15,881 bases of DNA, taken from contig DASYSA010000439.1 of the NCBI GenBank assembly GCA_036003885.1, positions 1-15,881 on the forward strand, read 5' to 3'. Below, in pieces: positions 6,784 through 14,007 of this stretch (within the stretch, counting starts at the first letter, position 1; the number at the start of each line of letters is the position of its first letter). A program made the position numbers and the translations under genes. This stretch comes from DASYSA01 sp036003885 (GTDB lineage: Bacteria > Acidobacteriota > Blastocatellia > UBA7656). The notes under the pieces were generated by a model, which saw only the letters and a program-made list of their open reading frames with translations, ran no database searches and had not been told where the DNA came from.

Positions 6784-8379
6784 TCAGTCTGCCGGAACCA
6801 CCGTTGGCAGTAACCGTAACGCGCCCGCCAAATCGCCGCGCTCCAAGAGGCTCACCAACCGCTTTCCATTCGGATAGGTGGCGAGTTCCTGCTTCGCTCG
6901 GCTCCACGCTTCCTCCGGCGTTCCTTGTTGCGAAAGATACCGTCCGGCAAATTGGCGCACAAGCGGCTCATACTGTCTTGCAAGTTCAACCATGGGGTCG
7001 CGAACATCATGTGCTTGCCCGTCCTCGCCGCCGCTGCTTCCTCCCGGGGTCGTTGACAGAAGGTCGTGCAATTGAGAAGTAAGCCGCTTTCCCGAGAACC
7101 TTTGGTTGCAGATGAAGGCCACGCCCCAGTCAGTACCAATGTTGGAGGGCCAGATCTTGAAGTCCGCGGTATAGCCGAGGATGTCGCCGCCTTTCCCGAA
7201 CCAGCTTGAATCACCGGCCAACTCCAATCCAAGGCCGGCGCGGGTTCCGTCGCCAAACAGAACGCCGTTGTTCTGACGCATCTGACTGTCGATGGTTGCC
7301 TTGCTGATTACCGCGTCCGACTGGAGGATGAGCATCAAGCGCGCCAGATCGCCAATTGTCAGAACCCAACCGCCCGGAGGGCCCTCCCAGCCCCAGCCGT
7401 CATTGGTCGAGTCGCCGAAATTCAAGGAGCTGCCGTCTACATCGTATCCATGCGCAAGGTTTTTGATGTCTGACGTTCGAAAGTCGGTGGCAAGAGAAGC
7501 CGAGATCATCGTCGGTTCCGTAGCGGATGAGCCGCGGCCGACGCGGTACCAGACATATCGCTCGTAGCCCTGCATGTGAGCTGGGATGTCGCCCATCTTG
7601 CTTCGATAGTCGAGAAGAGAACCCGCCACGCAGTAGCCAACATTGGAGTACCTGGGTGTTCCGATTTGCGCCGGCGACTCGTTGCCCGCTTCGGATTTGT
7701 AGCCTTGAAACACCAGCAAAGGTTGCAAACTTGGAAACGGAATATTGGGGAAAGCCGCCGACATGCTGGGCCCATCATCGAAGGCGGCAGCATTCCACGC
7801 GGGTGCTCCAGCCTTGAAGCCGCCTTTGTGCGCCAGGACCTGTCTGAGTGTTGGATTGCCGGTCCAACCCACGTCGACGCCCGGCACAAGTCCCATCTGG
7901 TTCAGGAGCGGGGTATCGAGATCCAGCTTTCCCTCTTCGACAAGCGCCATCAGACCGAGAGCGGTGAGCGTCTTCGAGATAGACCCGATCGCAGACGGCG
8001 TGGCAATTGTAAAAGGCCGGTTAGCGGCTTCATCGGCCATACCGTAGCCCTGGAGATAGGCAATCTGGTTATTCCGGGTGATTGCAATGGCGCATCCGGC
8101 GATCGGAACTTCCTTTGATGCCATGAACTCCAGAACTTTGTCATCGATCTGCGCTCGCAACTCGTCGCTCAATCCGCCCTCGGCGACCGGCAGCGTCTTG
8201 TACTTCGCGTCCTTGAGCTCGATAAGATTAACGTTAAGATCCTTGCATTGATCATTCCCTTGTTGCACTGGGGCGCACGCGCTCAAGACGACGGCGATGA
8301 AGGCAATGGCGAACAGGCTGATGCGCCGGCTGGTTGATGACCCGTTTGCAGTAGCGAAAGCGATGGTTTGGATGGGCAT
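6784..8379 (-). CDS. Lipoprotein serine hydrolase, class C beta-lactamase/esterase family
   Basis: This 531-residue protein is an exported serine hydrolase (Pfam Beta-lactamase, PF00144). It starts with a lipoprotein signal peptide whose lipobox is LSAC (Cys35), so it should be anchored in the cell envelope. The active-site motif is SISK (nucleophile S133, base K136) in AIGSISKTLTALGLM, followed by the usual helix LVEEGKLDLDTPL. The second motif is YSN (244-246). The third position, often HTG or HGG, appears as FGKGGDILGY (Lys396 where His is common). Family members include esterases, D-aminopeptidases and penicillin-binding-like proteins; the substrate is not known. An in-frame ATG at 8430 exists, but AAGGAGG lies 7 nt before the ATG at 8379 and the signal peptide fits only the shorter start. 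The C-terminal ~80 residues (DPMVELARQYEPLVRQF onward) form an extra helical region. Confidence 0.9.
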   Translation of the reverse strand: MPIQTIAFATANGSSTSRRISLFAIAFIAVVLSACAPVQQGNDQCKDLNVNLIELKDAKYKTLPVAEGGLSDELRAQIDDKVLEFMASKEVPIAGCAIAITRNNQIAYLQGYGMADEAANRPFTIATPSAIGSISKTLTALGLMALVEEGKLDLDTPLLNQMGLVPGVDVGWTGNPTLRQVLAHKGGFKAGAPAWNAAAFDDGPSMSAAFPNIPFPSLQPLLVFQGYKSEAGNESPAQIGTPRYSNVGYCVAGSLLDYRSKMGDIPAHMQGYERYVWYRVGRGSSATEPTMISASLATDFRTSDIKNLAHGYDVDGSSLNFGDSTNDGWGWEGPPGGWVLTIGDLARLMLILQSDAVISKATIDSQMRQNNGVLFGDGTRAGLGLELAGDSSWFGKGGDILGYTADFKIWPSNIGTDWGVAFICNQRFSGKRLTSQLHDLLSTTPGGSSGGEDGQAHDVRDPMVELARQYEPLVRQFAGRYLSQQGTPEEAWSRAKQELATYPNGKRLVSLLERGDLAGALRLLPTVVPAD

Positions 8380-8386
8380 TTCAGGA

Positions 8387-8393
8387 CCTCCTT
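8387..8393 (-). promoter_or_regulatory. Ribosome binding site deciding the hydrolase start
   Basis: The minus strand reads AAGGAGG here, 7 nt before the ATG at 8379. No comparable site precedes the upstream in-frame ATG at 8430. Confidence 0.85.
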
Positions 8394-8817
8394 GGAATCC
8401 GTAATTTGATGAATGACTGTTTCGACTCATGGCGATTTAGCTGCCAGTCCCCCGCAGAACCGAAACGGCGATTGAGAACCTCGATGGTGCGCAGTGTCGA
8501 TTGGCGATCTGGATCTGGCTCCTTTCTTAGTGGTCTTTCAATTGTTCGACGCGGACAATCTATCGCGGTTGTTGAGAATCACCAGCGAAGTAATTCACAG
8601 TCATTGTGTGAAGAAGTTCACAAGAGGGTTGAGCGGCAGGCCAATGAATATCTGGTCGGATCAGTTTTCGCGGATTCGGCACTCCGAGCCGAATTGGGAG
8701 AGGCATTTTCTCAGCCGGTGGCTCACGCTAGCCGGAAGTCATCGGAGACTGTTAACACTGACAGAAGTTCGGAACCCGTCCAAATCAGAATCGCAAAATC
8801 GAGGGCCTGACCCCGAG

Positions 8818-8845
8818 TTGATATCTCGCAGCCTCGTCGAATACT
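8818..8845 (+). promoter_or_regulatory. Candidate sigma70-type promoter for the 8880 lipoprotein gene
   Basis: ttgata (5 of 6 to TTGACA) and aatact (4 of 6 to TATAAT) are separated by 16 nt. They would give a leader of roughly 28 nt that includes the ggagg at 8869-8873. The match is modest. Confidence 0.3.
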
Positions 8846-8879
8846 CTTTGCTGAGTCTCGTAGTCTTCCGGAGGTCAAT

Positions 8880-9278
8880 ATGCAAAGACGAATCGTCGCG
8901 TCTACGGTCATCGTTGCTTGCTTCACCCTCCTCTCTTGCCACAACAGAGGGATCATAGAACTTTCGAGAGCCGATGCTCAGCGTTGCGACCGGATGGTAG
9001 CGCGCGACGGTGAGCTATTGATCGCCCTGATGTCTGCCGTGAATGACTTCCTTGGCAATGTGTCTGGTGGTGAACAGACCCTGCAGGACGTACGCGCACA
9101 GTGCACTGAACATTTGATGGGCTGGGATCAGTTTGTGACCGAGTTATATCAGAAGTATGGAATCAATGAAGAGGCGTACCGGCTGGATGTCTTCAGGGGA
9201 AGCTTCTCGCCCAAAGTCATGGGAGAGCCGAGCGCGGTAAACCAGCATGCCACTCTCCAGTTGGCGGCTGGACTGTAG
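8880..9278 (+). CDS. Small lipoprotein of unknown function
   Basis: This 132-residue protein begins MQRRIVASTVIVACFTLLSC, a short lipoprotein signal peptide ending in the lipobox LLSC with Cys20 as the acylation site. The mature part (about 112 residues) is mostly helical by eye, with charged and hydrophobic residues alternating through IELSRADAQRCDRMVARDG and LQDVRAQCTEHLMGWDQF. It has two further Cys (residues 36 and 75). I recognise no family. The repeated acidic/hydrophobic helices and the two Cys suggest a compact helical bundle outside the cytoplasm. The start is supported by ggagg 6 nt upstream. The gene stands alone between divergent and convergent neighbours, so there is no operon context. 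Confidence 0.8.
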   Translation: MQRRIVASTVIVACFTLLSCHNRGIIELSRADAQRCDRMVARDGELLIALMSAVNDFLGNVSGGEQTLQDVRAQCTEHLMGWDQFVTELYQKYGINEEAYRLDVFRGSFSPKVMGEPSAVNQHATLQLAAGL

Positions 9279-9396
9279 CGCGTAAATCGGCTGACTCGCT
9301 TCAGAAAACCCCACCGCAGAGTTGTTACTCAAAGGAGGGCGCAGAGATCTGTCATTCAGGGGTTGGCCTTTCACTGGAGCGCGAAGGAGGGAAGGG

Positions 9397-9436
9397 AAGG
9401 CGGCAACCGTCCCGAGATGAAACGATCGCCGCCTTT
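9397..9436. terminator. Stem-loop between convergent genes
   Basis: aaggcggc (9397-9404) pairs perfectly with gccgcctt (9428-9435) across a 23-nt loop, with ttt on the plus-strand side. It lies between the ends of the 8880 lipoprotein gene and the minus-strand 9442 gene. The long loop lowers confidence in a terminator. Confidence 0.4.
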
Positions 9437-9441
9437 GAGAT

Positions 9442-9996
9442 TCAGTTCGATGGCCAGTTGGCGGTGACGAAACTCGCAAAAGGATGAAGACATACGTGGA
9501 CGCAAAGCAGCGCACCGCAAAAGCTCCAACAGGGCTGCGCGCCGCCCGGCGATGAAGAACGCGAGATGAGCGAGTCCGCCTTGCCCGTGCTGTCGTCCAC
9601 AAGTTCAGCCGAAATCAGTAATATCCGGCTGATTTCCGCCGGGGTGAAATCGCCTATCAGGAATTGGATTTCGAAGTTGCAAGATACTCCAGGTTCGCCC
9701 TGCGATTTCATATCATCAAGGCTGAAACTGAATGACCGAGACTCGCCAGCCGGCACCACAGTGTCCTGGGTGTCTTTTATGATCTCGCCGCGAGAATTGC
9801 GCGCCAGAATGCGGACGCGGCCGGACGGTTGAGTGCGCGGCTGATCGTTGGCAATTTTGAGGCGGAGCGTCCGCCCGGGGGCAAGCCCCACAATGGTCAT
9901 GGTGTGACTCTGCCTTTCCTCCGCCAGCAACATACCGGGAAGTGACAGACCCATTAGTGCTATCAGCATCGTGCTCCAGAACGTTCTCTTGTTCAT
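9442..9996 (-). CDS. Small secreted protein of unknown function with Cys-rich C-terminus
   Basis: This 184-residue protein has a Sec signal peptide, MNKRTFWSTMLIALMGLSLP then GMLLA, with likely cleavage before EERQS (after residue 25). The mature core begins TMTIVGLAPGRTLRLKIAN and includes VRILARNSRGEIIKDTQD and VVPAGESRSFSFSLDDM. These strand-like stretches resemble a small beta-sandwich. The tail is odd: QPCWSFCGALLCVHVC packs four Cys into about 15 residues. I do not recognise the family. The frame extends upstream to an ATG at 10086, but aagaggag at 10003-10010 (minus strand) places the start at 9996, where the signal peptide begins. It is transcribed away from the lactate permease gene. 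Confidence 0.8.
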   Translation of the reverse strand: MNKRTFWSTMLIALMGLSLPGMLLAEERQSHTMTIVGLAPGRTLRLKIANDQPRTQPSGRVRILARNSRGEIIKDTQDTVVPAGESRSFSFSLDDMKSQGEPGVSCNFEIQFLIGDFTPAEISRILLISAELVDDSTGKADSLISRSSSPGGAQPCWSFCGALLCVHVCLHPFASFVTANWPSN

Positions 9997-10002
9997 GATC
10001 TT

Positions 10003-10010
10003 TCTCCTCT
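10003..10010 (-). promoter_or_regulatory. Ribosome binding site deciding the start at 9996
   Basis: The minus strand reads AGAGGAGA, 6 nt before the ATG at 9996. It selects this start over the upstream in-frame ATG at 10086, whose protein would lack an N-terminal signal peptide. Confidence 0.75.
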
Positions 10011-10175
10011 TAATGTCGTTTTCAATCTCTTCGGCGAATGGATTGGATCCACTCGCCGACCGGACTGAAGACTGCCGTTCCGGCAATCTCGCTTTCCGTC
10101 GCCATCAAGTTAGCCCAACTGGAATCCACGCGCTGTGACTCTGTTCACAGCTAAGGTGCGAGATGAATGACACTG

Positions 10176-10340
10176 CTTGATTTTGGATCTTAGATTTTAG
10201 ATTTTGGATTGACGGAGGTAGCGTGATCCTGGATTTTAGGTTTTGCATTTTGGATTGGAGGAGACGTTAGAGCTGGGATAGCCCTGGAACCCCAGCCGCA
10301 ATCCAAAATCCAAAATTCAAAAATCCAAAATTCAAAATTC
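10176..10340. repeat. AT-rich attttggatt-type inverted repeat cluster
   Basis: The left side (10176-10258) carries several copies of a gattttggat or gattttag unit. The right side (10300-10340) carries their complements, aatccaaaat and ccaaaattc, repeated about three times. For example gcattttggattg near 10245-10257 is complementary to caatccaaaat at about 10299-10309. The block can fold into a long, partly slipped hairpin. Similar attttggatt repeats are dispersed in some bacterial genomes. No ORF is involved. Confidence 0.7.
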
Positions 10341-10498
10341 TCTACGGGGTTGCAACCGGCAATGATCTGTCGTAGCGTTTCTGACTCATCGCGCTCGCCG
10401 GCTCTTCAAGCGCCGTGAAGAGAGAGCCTGGTTTAACGCCTTGCTTTGCGATTAATACGTCGAAGTCCGACGAATCAAAAATTGGGAGACGAATAGAT

Positions 10499-12193
10499 AT
10501 GTCGTGGTCCCAGGTCTACACCCCTCTGGGTGGTCTGCTGCTTTCCGCTCTGGTCGCGGCCTTACCGATTGTCGTCCTGCTCGGACTGTTGGCATTCTGC
10601 CACGTGCGGGCTCACCTGGCGGCGCTGGCAGGTCTGGCAGCAGCCCTGCTCATAGCCGTTTTTGTTTACGGAATGCCAATCAAGCTGTCCTTAGCGGCAG
10701 TGGCGAACGGTGCCGCATATGGCCTGTTTCCAATCGGCTGGATCGTGCTCTGCGCTATTTTCGTCTACGACATCACGGTGAAGACCGGCAAGTTCGAGAT
10801 CATCAAACAGACGATAGCGGGGCTGGCAGGTGACCGCCGCATTCAGGCTTTGCTGATCGCGTTCAGTTTCGGCGCCTTCATCGAAGGCGCCGCGGGGTTC
10901 GGCACCCCCGTCGCTATTTGTGCTGCGATGCTGATCGGATTGGGATTCAAACCGCTTCCGGCAGCAGGACTGAGCCTAATCGGCAACACGGCACCGGTCG
11001 CCTTCGGTGCGCTCGGCACGCCGATAATTGCGCTGGCAGGTGTGACGGGGCTGCCGCTCAACGATCTCAGCGCGATGGTGGGACGCCAGCTTCCGCTGTT
11101 CTCATTGATCATCCCGTTCTGGTTGATATGGGCGATGGCGGGCTGGCGCAAGATGCGCGAAGTCTGGCCCGCTTGCCTGGTGTCGGGACTGAGTTTCGCC
11201 ATCCCTCAATTCCTGGTGAGCAACTTCTATGGCCCTTCGGTGGTGGATATCGTCGCTTCGATATGCTCGATTCTGTCACTGGTGATTTTGCTGCGCTTCT
11301 GGCAGCCGCGCTCGGTCTGGCGGTTCGCCGATGAGACCGAATCTCAAGCGGCGGGCATACCGATGTCGGCTGTGAAGGCAGTCGGGGAAGCCGAGCCTGA
11401 GGCGGTTGTGACTGTGGCGGCATTACAGGCGCCCACCGGGCGGCAGGCGTTGATCGCGTGGATGCCGTGGGTGATTCTCTCGATACTGGTATTCCTGTGG
11501 GGTGTGCCGCAGGTTAAGAATTTCCTGAACAACATATCGATTGTGAAGATCAGCGTGCCCTACCTGGACAAGGCGGTTCTGCGAACTCCTCCCGTGGTGT
11601 CCGCACCCAGGGCCGAGGAAGCAGTGTTTACTCTCAACTGGCTCTCGGCGACCGGCACCGCGTTGTTGCTGTCCGGCATAATCTCGGGGCTGCTATTGGG
11701 CCTCGGCCCGGCGACCCTCTTGCGCACCTTTCTGGCGACGCTGAAACGGGTGCGTTTGTCACTGCTGACGATTGCCGCGATGCTGGCATTAGGATTTACG
11801 ACGCGGTTTGGAGGGCTGGATGCCACAATGGGCCTGGCATTTGCGAGCACCGGCGTCTTGTTCCCTTTCTTCTCGCCGATGCTTGGATGGCTGGGTGTTG
11901 CGTTGACTGGGAGCGATACCTCTTCCAATGTGCTGTTCGGGAATCTGCAGCAGATCTCGGCGCAGCAGTTGGGCTTTTCTCCGCTCCTGGCGGCGGCCTC
12001 AAACAGTTCCGGTGGTGTTATGGGCAAGATGATAGATGCGCAGAGCATCGTTGTAGCCGGCGTGGCGACCGGCCAACAAGGTACTGAAGGGGAGATCCTG
12101 CGCTACGTCTTCCTCCACAGTCTCGTATTAGCTGCGCTGGTGGGTGTAGAGGTCATGCTACAGGCCTATCTCTTCCCATGGATCGTGCCTTAG
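10499..12193 (+). CDS. lldP: L-lactate permease (LctP family)
   Basis: This 564-residue integral membrane protein should import lactate (and possibly glycolate) with protons, as LldP and GlcA do (551 and 560 residues in E. coli). The family signature is FGAFIEGAAGFGTPVAI at residues 124-140. Other conserved blocks are GNTAPVAFGALGTPIIALAG, LTGSDTSSNVLFGNLQ (469-484) and GGVMGKMIDAQSI (505-517). I count roughly 12-14 hydrophobic segments. A hydrophilic loop around residues 278-312 is longer and Ala/Glu-rich. The frame begins at a GTG at 10415, but the ATG at 10499 starts the family-like N-terminus MSWSQVYTPLGGLLLSALVA and has gggag 10 nt upstream. No lactate dehydrogenase gene (lldD or lutABC) is adjacent, so it appears to be a single-gene unit. 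Confidence 0.95.
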   Translation: MSWSQVYTPLGGLLLSALVAALPIVVLLGLLAFCHVRAHLAALAGLAAALLIAVFVYGMPIKLSLAAVANGAAYGLFPIGWIVLCAIFVYDITVKTGKFEIIKQTIAGLAGDRRIQALLIAFSFGAFIEGAAGFGTPVAICAAMLIGLGFKPLPAAGLSLIGNTAPVAFGALGTPIIALAGVTGLPLNDLSAMVGRQLPLFSLIIPFWLIWAMAGWRKMREVWPACLVSGLSFAIPQFLVSNFYGPSVVDIVASICSILSLVILLRFWQPRSVWRFADETESQAAGIPMSAVKAVGEAEPEAVVTVAALQAPTGRQALIAWMPWVILSILVFLWGVPQVKNFLNNISIVKISVPYLDKAVLRTPPVVSAPRAEEAVFTLNWLSATGTALLLSGIISGLLLGLGPATLLRTFLATLKRVRLSLLTIAAMLALGFTTRFGGLDATMGLAFASTGVLFPFFSPMLGWLGVALTGSDTSSNVLFGNLQQISAQQLGFSPLLAAASNSSGGVMGKMIDAQSIVVAGVATGQQGTEGEILRYVFLHSLVLAALVGVEVMLQAYLFPWIVP

Positions 12194-12592
12194 ATGACCG
12201 GACAATCCGCGAATAACGCTAATCTTCGCTAAAGCACCTCCTCCTGGTGAAAGGGAGGTGCAAACAGAAGTGTCACTCGACCACGAGCAGGAGTTCTTGT
12301 GCTCGTTTGGTCCTGTTGATTGACGGCTATTCGCGAGATTAGCTTCGGTGTATACCCAATGTTGGATGAAAGCTTACTGAGGGAGGAATGCGCCACCGTA
12401 AGGCAGATTGATTGAGTACTTGTTCCCCACGTCTCGAGCCGGCCGACCATAACTGAAGGAACCACGCCCCGATACATTTAGCTGTCGTGTGGAATACACA
12501 TTGCTACGTTTCTCTGTGGAGCGCTCGAGGTGAGGTCGAGCGAACGACTCACCTTCCGCGCTTCTTTCTTGTCCCAAAGAACAGGAGTAGTA
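12194..12592. promoter_or_regulatory. Intergenic region with several hairpins, about 400 nt
   Basis: After the permease stop, gcacctcc (12234-12241) pairs with ggaggtgc (12254-12261), a stem that could end the permease transcript. A second hairpin uses cgagca/tgctcg with flanking gacca/tggtc (about 12279-12313). The 8-mer cgcgaata at 12208-12215 recurs inverted as tattcgcg at 12328-12335, and ctaatct (12219-12225) recurs as agattag (12336-12342). The half-sites are not in hairpin order, so this looks like scattered repeat fragments. The end of the region holds the leader of the receiver gene, with two competing stems. An 82-codon minus-strand ORF here (12229-12477) lacks support. Confidence 0.55.
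12522..12554 (+). promoter_or_regulatory. Two mutually exclusive leader stem-loops
   Basis: Stem A pairs cgctcga (12522-12528) with tcgagcg (12536-12542), 7 bp with a 7-nt loop. Stem B pairs aggtgag (12528-12534) with ctcacct (12548-12554), 7 bp. They share bases, so only one can form at a time. They end 38 nt before the receiver gene start, where an attenuator or other RNA switch would sit. No ligand class is recognised. Confidence 0.35.
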
Positions 12593-13102
12593 ATGGCAAA
12601 GTTATTGGTTGTCGACGATGAAGCGGCGATATCGACCCTCCTGGAGTCCTATCTGACTGCCTGTGGCCACCAGGTCACCGCTGCTCGGAGCGCGCTGGGA
12701 TCCCTCGGATGGCTCGATGCTGCCAAATTCGATGTGGTGATTATGGATGTAGTGATGGCCGGTCCCATCGATGGTATTGAAGTGTGCAGGACCCTCAAGA
12801 GCGATCTGAAAACGTCCGGGACCGCCGTGTTGATCATCAGTGCGTTGCCACAGGCAGATGTCGCGGCCTATGCCGCGGGAGCCGACGCGTTCATGGCAAA
12901 GCCCTTCAGCCTCGAGCATATCAGGGCGTGTGTCGCAGCTCTGGCTGAACGAGGTCCTAGTAACACTCCCACGCGCGCCGGCGCAACAGTACGCGCGGCG
13001 ATAGACTCCTACAATGGCTACTACATTGAACAGCTTTTCCTCAAGAGCGCTCCGACCGAGAGTCTGATCCAGTCTTTACCAACACCCATCGTTCCTCGCT
13101 AA
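12593..13102 (+). CDS. Stand-alone response-regulator receiver protein
   Basis: This 169-residue protein is a CheY-like receiver without a recognisable output domain. It begins MAKLLVVDDEAAISTLLESY, with the acidic pocket D8/D9. The phosphoacceptor is D52 in DVVIMDVVMAGPIDG; S83 takes the Thr/Ser position and K103 lies in MAKPFSLEHI. The receiver ends near residue 118. The last 50 residues (from GPSNTPTRAG) form a polar tail with YNGYYIEQLF and no known domain. The frame runs upstream to 12530, but AGGAG at 12583-12587 precedes the ATG at 12593 by 5 nt. Its kinase is not adjacent. It may work in phosphorelay or through protein contacts; a link to the ECF sigma gene 296 nt downstream is only positional. 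Confidence 0.88.
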   Translation: MAKLLVVDDEAAISTLLESYLTACGHQVTAARSALGSLGWLDAAKFDVVIMDVVMAGPIDGIEVCRTLKSDLKTSGTAVLIISALPQADVAAYAAGADAFMAKPFSLEHIRACVAALAERGPSNTPTRAGATVRAAIDSYNGYYIEQLFLKSAPTESLIQSLPTPIVPR

Positions 13103-13398
13103 GACCCTCGCCAGGGACGGCCCCTGAAGGCGCCCATGAACGTTGGTGTCATTGTCATCAGAACACCGAAAGATCCCCGGCCAAAAAACAGAACAAAACA
13201 TCCGAAGCCCCCGGTTAGCGTGTGGAGGGCTGCAATCGAGTACTGATGAGGGCTCTCTGTGTTGCTAACTCAAGGCTCGTATGCTACAAGAACCACTGAG
13301 GTACGCTCTCGTTGGCCGTCTAACCGCAGTGAGTCGCCCTCTTCCCAGACGCCGCAGCACGAGAGCGCTCTCTTCTTCGCGGCGGACGAATTCCAGCT
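13103..13398. promoter_or_regulatory. Intergenic region upstream of ECF sigma gene
   Basis: These 296 nt separate the receiver gene from the ECF sigma gene. A short A-rich patch (about 13180-13200) is the only compositional feature. I found no clear terminator or promoter. The sigma ATG at 13399 has no good Shine-Dalgarno sequence (aattccagct before it), so it may be translated weakly or from a leaderless mRNA. Confidence 0.45.
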
Positions 13399-14007
13399 AT
13401 GAAGCGTCAGGCAAAGACGGAGGGCCCTGTTGAGCTTGTTCGTTTGACAGACGGCGAGCTTGTGGCCGCTTGCCTTGCAAACGACTCGGCCGCCTGGGAA
13501 TCGCTCATCCATCGCTATCAGCGGCTTGTCTATTCCATTCCGATCAGGAAGGGTTTCTCGACCGTCGATGCCGCCGATGTCTTTCAATCGGTCTGCGTGC
13601 TGTTGCTCGAGAAGCTTCCCACCCTGCGCAAGCATGACAAGATCGCCTCGTGGCTGATAACAACCACCACTCGCGAGTGTTGGCGCGTGGCTGCCCAATG
13701 GCGCCGCGAAGGACCTCGCGAAACGCGCGACCCGGGCGACGAGCGGGATAAGTTCAGTGATATTCCATCCGGCGGACCCCTGGCCGACGAAGAGAGCGCT
13801 CTCCTCGAACAGCAGCAAATTCTGCGCGAGGCCGTGGACGGCTTGCCCGAGCGATGCCGCAAACTGATTTCCATGCTCTTCTACGACAAAGAGGATCCCT
13901 CCTACGCCGACATAGCCCGTGACTTAAAGATTCCCGTGGCCTCTGTGGGACCCACCCGGGCCAGATGCCTTGATAAACTGAGAAAAGGACTCGCGGGAAA
14001 GATCTAA
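13399..14007 (+). CDS. ECF-family RNA polymerase sigma factor
   Basis: This 202-residue protein has normal ECF sigma size and order. Region 2 spans about residues 33-103, with WESLIHRYQRLVYSIPI, then DAADVFQSVCVLLLEKL, the core-binding and -10 recognition helices. Region 4 spans about 144-198, with LPERCRKLISMLFYDKEDPS and then the helix-turn-helix YADIARDLKIPVASVGPTRA. The PTRARCLDKLRKGL ending resembles ECF factors of Acidobacteria and Planctomycetes. No zinc-finger anti-sigma gene follows; instead a secreted repeat-protein gene starts 101 nt downstream on the same strand and may be its target. The ATG chosen has no clear ribosome site, but the conserved LTDGELVAACLANDSAAWE begins only 16 residues in, so the start cannot be far off. 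Confidence 0.93.
   Translation: MKRQAKTEGPVELVRLTDGELVAACLANDSAAWESLIHRYQRLVYSIPIRKGFSTVDAADVFQSVCVLLLEKLPTLRKHDKIASWLITTTTRECWRVAAQWRREGPRETRDPGDERDKFSDIPSGGPLADEESALLEQQQILREAVDGLPERCRKLISMLFYDKEDPSYADIARDLKIPVASVGPTRARCLDKLRKGLAGKI

Larger units (their letters stand above)
8380..8879. promoter_or_regulatory. Divergent intergenic region, about 500 nt
   Basis: This spacer separates the minus-strand hydrolase from the plus-strand lipoprotein. Two plus-strand ORFs of 134 and 154 codons cross it, but they start at TTG or GTG without ribosome sites and show no family features. A small perfect stem, attcggc/gccgaat, occurs at 8674-8680/8688-8694. Near the lipoprotein gene, ttgata (8818-8823) and aatact (8840-8845) are spaced 16 nt apart and could be a housekeeping promoter. 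Confidence 0.5.
9997..10498. promoter_or_regulatory. Divergent intergenic region upstream of lactate permease
   Basis: About 500 nt separate the minus-strand secreted protein from the permease gene. The middle (10176-10340) holds AT-rich inverted repeats described separately. Nearer the permease, ctcttca (10402-10408) and tgaagag (10416-10422) form a perfect 7-bp stem with a 7-nt loop in what may be the mRNA leader. I see no clear lactate-regulator (LldR/FadR-type) operator. Confidence 0.55.

Noticed and set aside
8406..8958. Two overlapping plus-strand ORFs of 134 and 154 codons in the 8380-8879 spacer
   Set aside because: They start at TTG and GTG without ribosome sites, have Ser/Arg-rich shadow-like sequence, and the second one runs out of frame over the lipoprotein signal peptide, which has the better start.
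10415..10498. Upstream GTG start giving a 592-residue permease
   Set aside because: The extra 28 residues are polar and unlike the family N-terminus. The ATG at 10499 has a gggag site and begins the first membrane segment.
12229..12477. 82-codon minus-strand ORF downstream of the permease
   Set aside because: It runs through the hairpins and repeats of the spacer and has no ribosome site or family features.
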